Assembly (NCBI RefSeq): GCF_030272615.1
Contig: NC_081413.1
Span: 102,448,239-102,512,238, forward strand
Length of the DNA: 64,000 nucleotides
Reading direction: 5' to 3'
From: Cryptomeria japonica
Taxonomy: Eukaryota > Streptophyta > Pinopsida > Cupressales > Cupressaceae
Part shown: positions 61,215-64,000 of the stretch, in pieces
Position numbering within the stretch: the stretch's first letter is position 1
How the letters are laid out: each line of letters starts with the position of its first letter
Program-made: the position numbers and the translations under genes
The notes under the pieces: generated by a model
The model's database searches: none
What the model saw: the letters and a program-made list of their open reading frames with translations, nothing else
Told to the model about the DNA's origin: nothing

Positions 61215-62250
61215 TCAGAAAAGTAACTGGTACATTACCATCTGCAAGTTGATCAGGATTTCATTAACCTTCTCTTTCCCTTTCTCATTTGATCCTCCAT
61301 TACCAACTGGTGAATTTATGCTTCTATAGAATTTAGCAGTATGTCCAACCTCATTACTTGCATAACATGTAACATTGTTCTTTTGAATTGCTTTGCTAAA
61401 ACTAGTATAATTACTTGACCTGTGTTGATTAGCCATATGTCCAAATTTTCTACATGCATAACATTTTACATTCATTCCGCAATCTTCTGTCTTATGACCA
61501 TACTTATTACATTTAGAACATTGACCGGGAGGAGAATCAAGGTTCTGATTTGAATTATTTCTACATTGCCTAGCCATGTGACCAAATTTATTACAAAGAA
61601 AACATCTACGATTAAATTTATAAGCATTAAACTACCTTACCGGTGCCTTATGGTTTTGATCTTCATTTGCAGAACCAAAACTCTGTCCTTGTTCAAATCC
61701 AAGTCCACTGGAATCTCCATTCCGCCTTTGTCTCTTCAATAACTCATCTAGCAGTGCTGAACTAATCTTGAATTTTTCTTTATAATCACTTGCAATAGTT
61801 AGATCATCTCTTAGAATTATCATTTATCTCTCAAGCTCTTGTTCATTACTTTGGGATTGTACTAAATCAGTTCTCAACATATCACTCATGAACCAACCTA
61901 CCACATTCTTCAAATTTGTTCTTTAGAGATACAACAAGATTTTATTCTTTTTTCTTCCGGTCTCCAATCTCCTTAGACATTCTCATAGTTATAGCTTGCA
62001 TTTCAATTCTCATGACCATGTTCTCCTAACTTAGCTTCCGATATTTTTCCTTAAGTGCATATTTCTCTTCATCATCCTGATTTTGCAAAAGTTCCTTCCT
62101 CCTAGCTTGAACAGATGACAACCTCTCCTATAGGACAATAATGAATTCCTTAGAAGAATTCAATTCATCTTGTAGCTTTAAGTTCTTCATCCTTTCAGCA
62201 TCATAATCTTCGAGTGCCACCTCAAGTTGTTTCTCCAAACTCATATCCAT
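61215..62250 (-). pseudogene. E8 gag with degraded zinc knuckles
   Basis: ATG at 62250 (MDMSLEKQLEVALEDYDAER), a coiled-coil region, then ALLDELLKRQ.....GLGFEQGQS (about 61740-61680), the copia gag signature also seen in E2. Knuckles follow: CSKCNKYGHKTEDC intact, CYACRKFGHMANQH with the last Cys changed to His, and CYASNEVGHTAKFY with two changes. The frame is interrupted by stops throughout. Confidence 0.7.
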
Positions 62251-62303
62251 GGTTCTGGATTTAGGATCTTCCTCAAGCTGTTAAAATTCCTCCAAGGCAC
62301 AAG

Positions 62304-62315
62304 GCTCTGATAGAA
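62304..62315 (-). other. E8 primer-binding site
   Basis: The minus strand reads TTCTATCAGAGC, a 10/12 match to the initiator-Met site TGGTATCAGAGC. Confidence 0.7.
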
Positions 62316-62316
62316 A

Positions 62317-63256
62317 TAGTTCGAATCCAAGAACAATGAGAGGGGGGGGGGGTGAATCAGTGTTCTACCAAAATGATCAATTTTAACCTTATTAAAACAT
62401 GCATACACTAACCAGTATACCGGTACATATAGAATTGGAAGAAGTAAAGCAACCAATAAGAAATTCACATAAATGGATACCATAACACACATAATTATAC
62501 ATGGAAAACCTCAAAGAGGAAAAACCACGGTGGGATTTGTGACCCACAATATCAATTCACTGGCCATATGAAGAGATATTATAAAATATAGGGGCCTACA
62601 CTTGCAGGAAGGCTTATAGCCTAGAGCACACCGCTCAATCACAAAAAGGAGCCTCATTGACTACATACAAATCCAGACTACAATCCAGAGAAATGATTGA
62701 ACTGCAAAGATAACATCTTCTATGCCTGAATATAGTTCTGGTTAAGCTTTGCCTGTTTCGGTCTGAAACCCTAAACCCTTTACCGGAATACCCCTTACAT
62801 AAATATCCTCACATACATGATCTCTCTTATATGTTTCACATCTCCTTTATTATTTCCTTCCTAATACATATTCACATAATATATTAAAATGATCTAACCT
62901 ACTGACTTATATATCCTGTACAATTCATCATGCCTTCTGTTGGCTTACAAAGATAATTACAATGTCAATATATATGTCATCTAGATAACATAAATACATT
63001 AATATAAAAAATAATTGCCGATGCTGGATACAAAAGATGTTGGCCTCAAATACTGATAACCCGATTCTAAACCATGTAGGCCTGCATTGCCCGTAATCAA
63101 AGAATTCTATCCAACCTACCAGTGCCGATGCCGGTGAAGTGTCTGTGAAGTGCCCGTCGGTACACAATTAACCCAAAATATGAAGTCAAAATAAATTGCA
63201 ATGTTGCCATCAATGACAACATAGTGAAACCAACCAACTGAGTGTGAATTGCAATA
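62317..63256 (-). repeat. E8 5' LTR, also the 3' LTR of the next unit
   Basis: About 940 bp, parallel to 52697-53634 but with decayed ends (tagttcgaatcc and tgcaata instead of tgttggaatcc and accaaca). On its right it is followed by a polypurine-like tract and internal sequence of a second element, so it is shared by two internal regions. An 11-G run at 62342-62352 is longer than in the other copy (6 G). Confidence 0.85.
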
Positions 63257-64000
63257 ATCTCCCCATTTGGCATTGATAGCAATACTCATGTGAAAAATGA
63301 TCATGGTTTCATCTACCGGTTTCATCCTGAACCTGCTCCCCTTGAGCTGAATATTCATCTATGATCATAATAAAAAATACTCCATATCTCCATATCTCCC
63401 CATAATGTATACAACTCCCTTTTTTCTCTTTTTTTTTACATCTATATCACTCCCCCTTTGACATCAATGCTATCAAAACTTCAAAAAGAATACCAAAAAT
63501 CCAAAACCAGGATGAAGAATGAAAGATACTGTACAATGAATATCCCAAAAATACCTTACCAGAGCTTAATATATTTGAAAATTTTTGGATAGGATTTCTC
63601 CAAAATCTCTAGATAAGTATCCCAACCAGATTTGAAAGTGTTGGAAATAGATACAAGTCCATTTAGCATATGGGCCAATGACTCTTTCTCATTTAACTCT
63701 TTTGGTGCGGGCTTACCAACCATATCTATACACTCCTTCTTATGTACACTAAGTGAATCTAACCAGGGACTCACCAAACCTCTAAGACTTCTGGGTCTTC
63801 TTATGATTTTGTCTTTTTCTTTCTCAAGTGAAGAAAATTGGGCTTCCAAAATGAAAATATGACCATCAATGGATGTAGTCAATGAATTCAATCCATCAAA
63901 AGAATTGGCTATACCTGCAATTTTCTCCTAAGATTCCTTAATCCTTTTATCCAAATTAACTGTAAGTAAATCTATGTTACAACATACTCTGTAAATATTT
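63257..64000 (-). pseudogene. Second E8-type internal region (edge of window)
   Basis: It matches 53635-54149 plus 55518-55760: polypurine-like tract, AT-rich spacer, then the ORF2 C-terminus with FKYIKLW (63556), MVGKPAPKELNEKESL, and the LTTSIDGHIFILEAQ coiled coil. It continues beyond the window. Together with E8 it gives LTR-internal-LTR-internal. Confidence 0.82.

Larger units (their letters stand above)
52697..63256 (-). mobile_element. E8: LTR element with gag and ORF2, no pol
   Basis: Minus orientation. 5' LTR at 62317-63256, primer-binding site at 62304-62315, gag at 61215-62250, ORF2 from 60843, polypurine tract at 53635-53650 and 3' LTR at 52697-53634. No protease, integrase or RT is found in 8.7 kb of interior. 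It contains a 2.5-kb tandem duplication of the 3' part of ORF2 and the solo LTR E9. Possible 5-bp target ttcta at 52692-52696; its partner would lie outside the window. Confidence 0.75.

Overview
This is eukaryotic, AT-rich plant DNA, and most of it is retrotransposon sequence. The density of nested, decayed LTR elements, the long intergenic stretches and the element types suggest a large plant genome, most likely a conifer or other gymnosperm. That assignment is inference. I see only one host gene and no rRNA, tRNA or CRISPR array.

Layout. Positions 1-9.6 kb hold the host gene. Two exons (3148-4958 and 6418-6628, joined by a GT-AG intron in frame) encode the C-terminal part of a plant protein of unknown function related to the 'dentin sialophosphoprotein-like' / DUF7815 family. 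The larger exon contains five 69-71-residue repeats rich in DPF/FGDF-type motifs. The N-terminal exons are not visible and probably lie left of the window. A miRNA-like foldback (434-510) and small tandem duplications lie upstream. Positions 9.6-18.3 kb are gene-poor: a seven-copy 87-bp minisatellite (9625-10230), a 582-bp insertion flanked by a perfect 18-bp target duplication (14314-14931), and several short tandem duplications.

Positions 18.3-64 kb are a stack of LTR retrotransposons. E1 (18336-26114, +) is a decayed Ty3/gypsy element of Tat type, cut off inside its second RNase H domain. E2 (26117-29461, +) is an LTR element with a copia-type gag followed directly by an unknown ORF2 and no pol. 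E3 (29462-31145 and 48463-48812, -) is a Ty1/copia pol remnant split by E4. E4 (31146-48462, +) is a nearly complete chromodomain Ty3 element (chromovirus) with a perfect 5-bp target duplication. E5 (35527-45290, -) is a non-autonomous LTR element inserted in the RNase H of E4, also with a perfect 5-bp duplication; it carries one long unknown Gln/Pro-rich ORF. E6 (49930-51678, +) is a decayed ORF distantly similar to ORF2. E7 (51679-52696, -) is an LTR piece. E8 (52697-63256, -) is an LTR element with gag plus ORF2 and no pol, arranged LTR-internal-LTR-internal with a second copy that runs off the right edge. It contains a 2.5-kb internal tandem duplication and a solo LTR (E9, 54150-55517).

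The least explained biology here is ORF2. A roughly 1000-residue protein family with a conserved 'ITKE' segment sits directly after gag in two different pol-less LTR families (E2, E8), and a distant relative occurs in E6. Nesting gives a relative order: E3, then E4, then E5; and E6, then E7, then E8, then E9.
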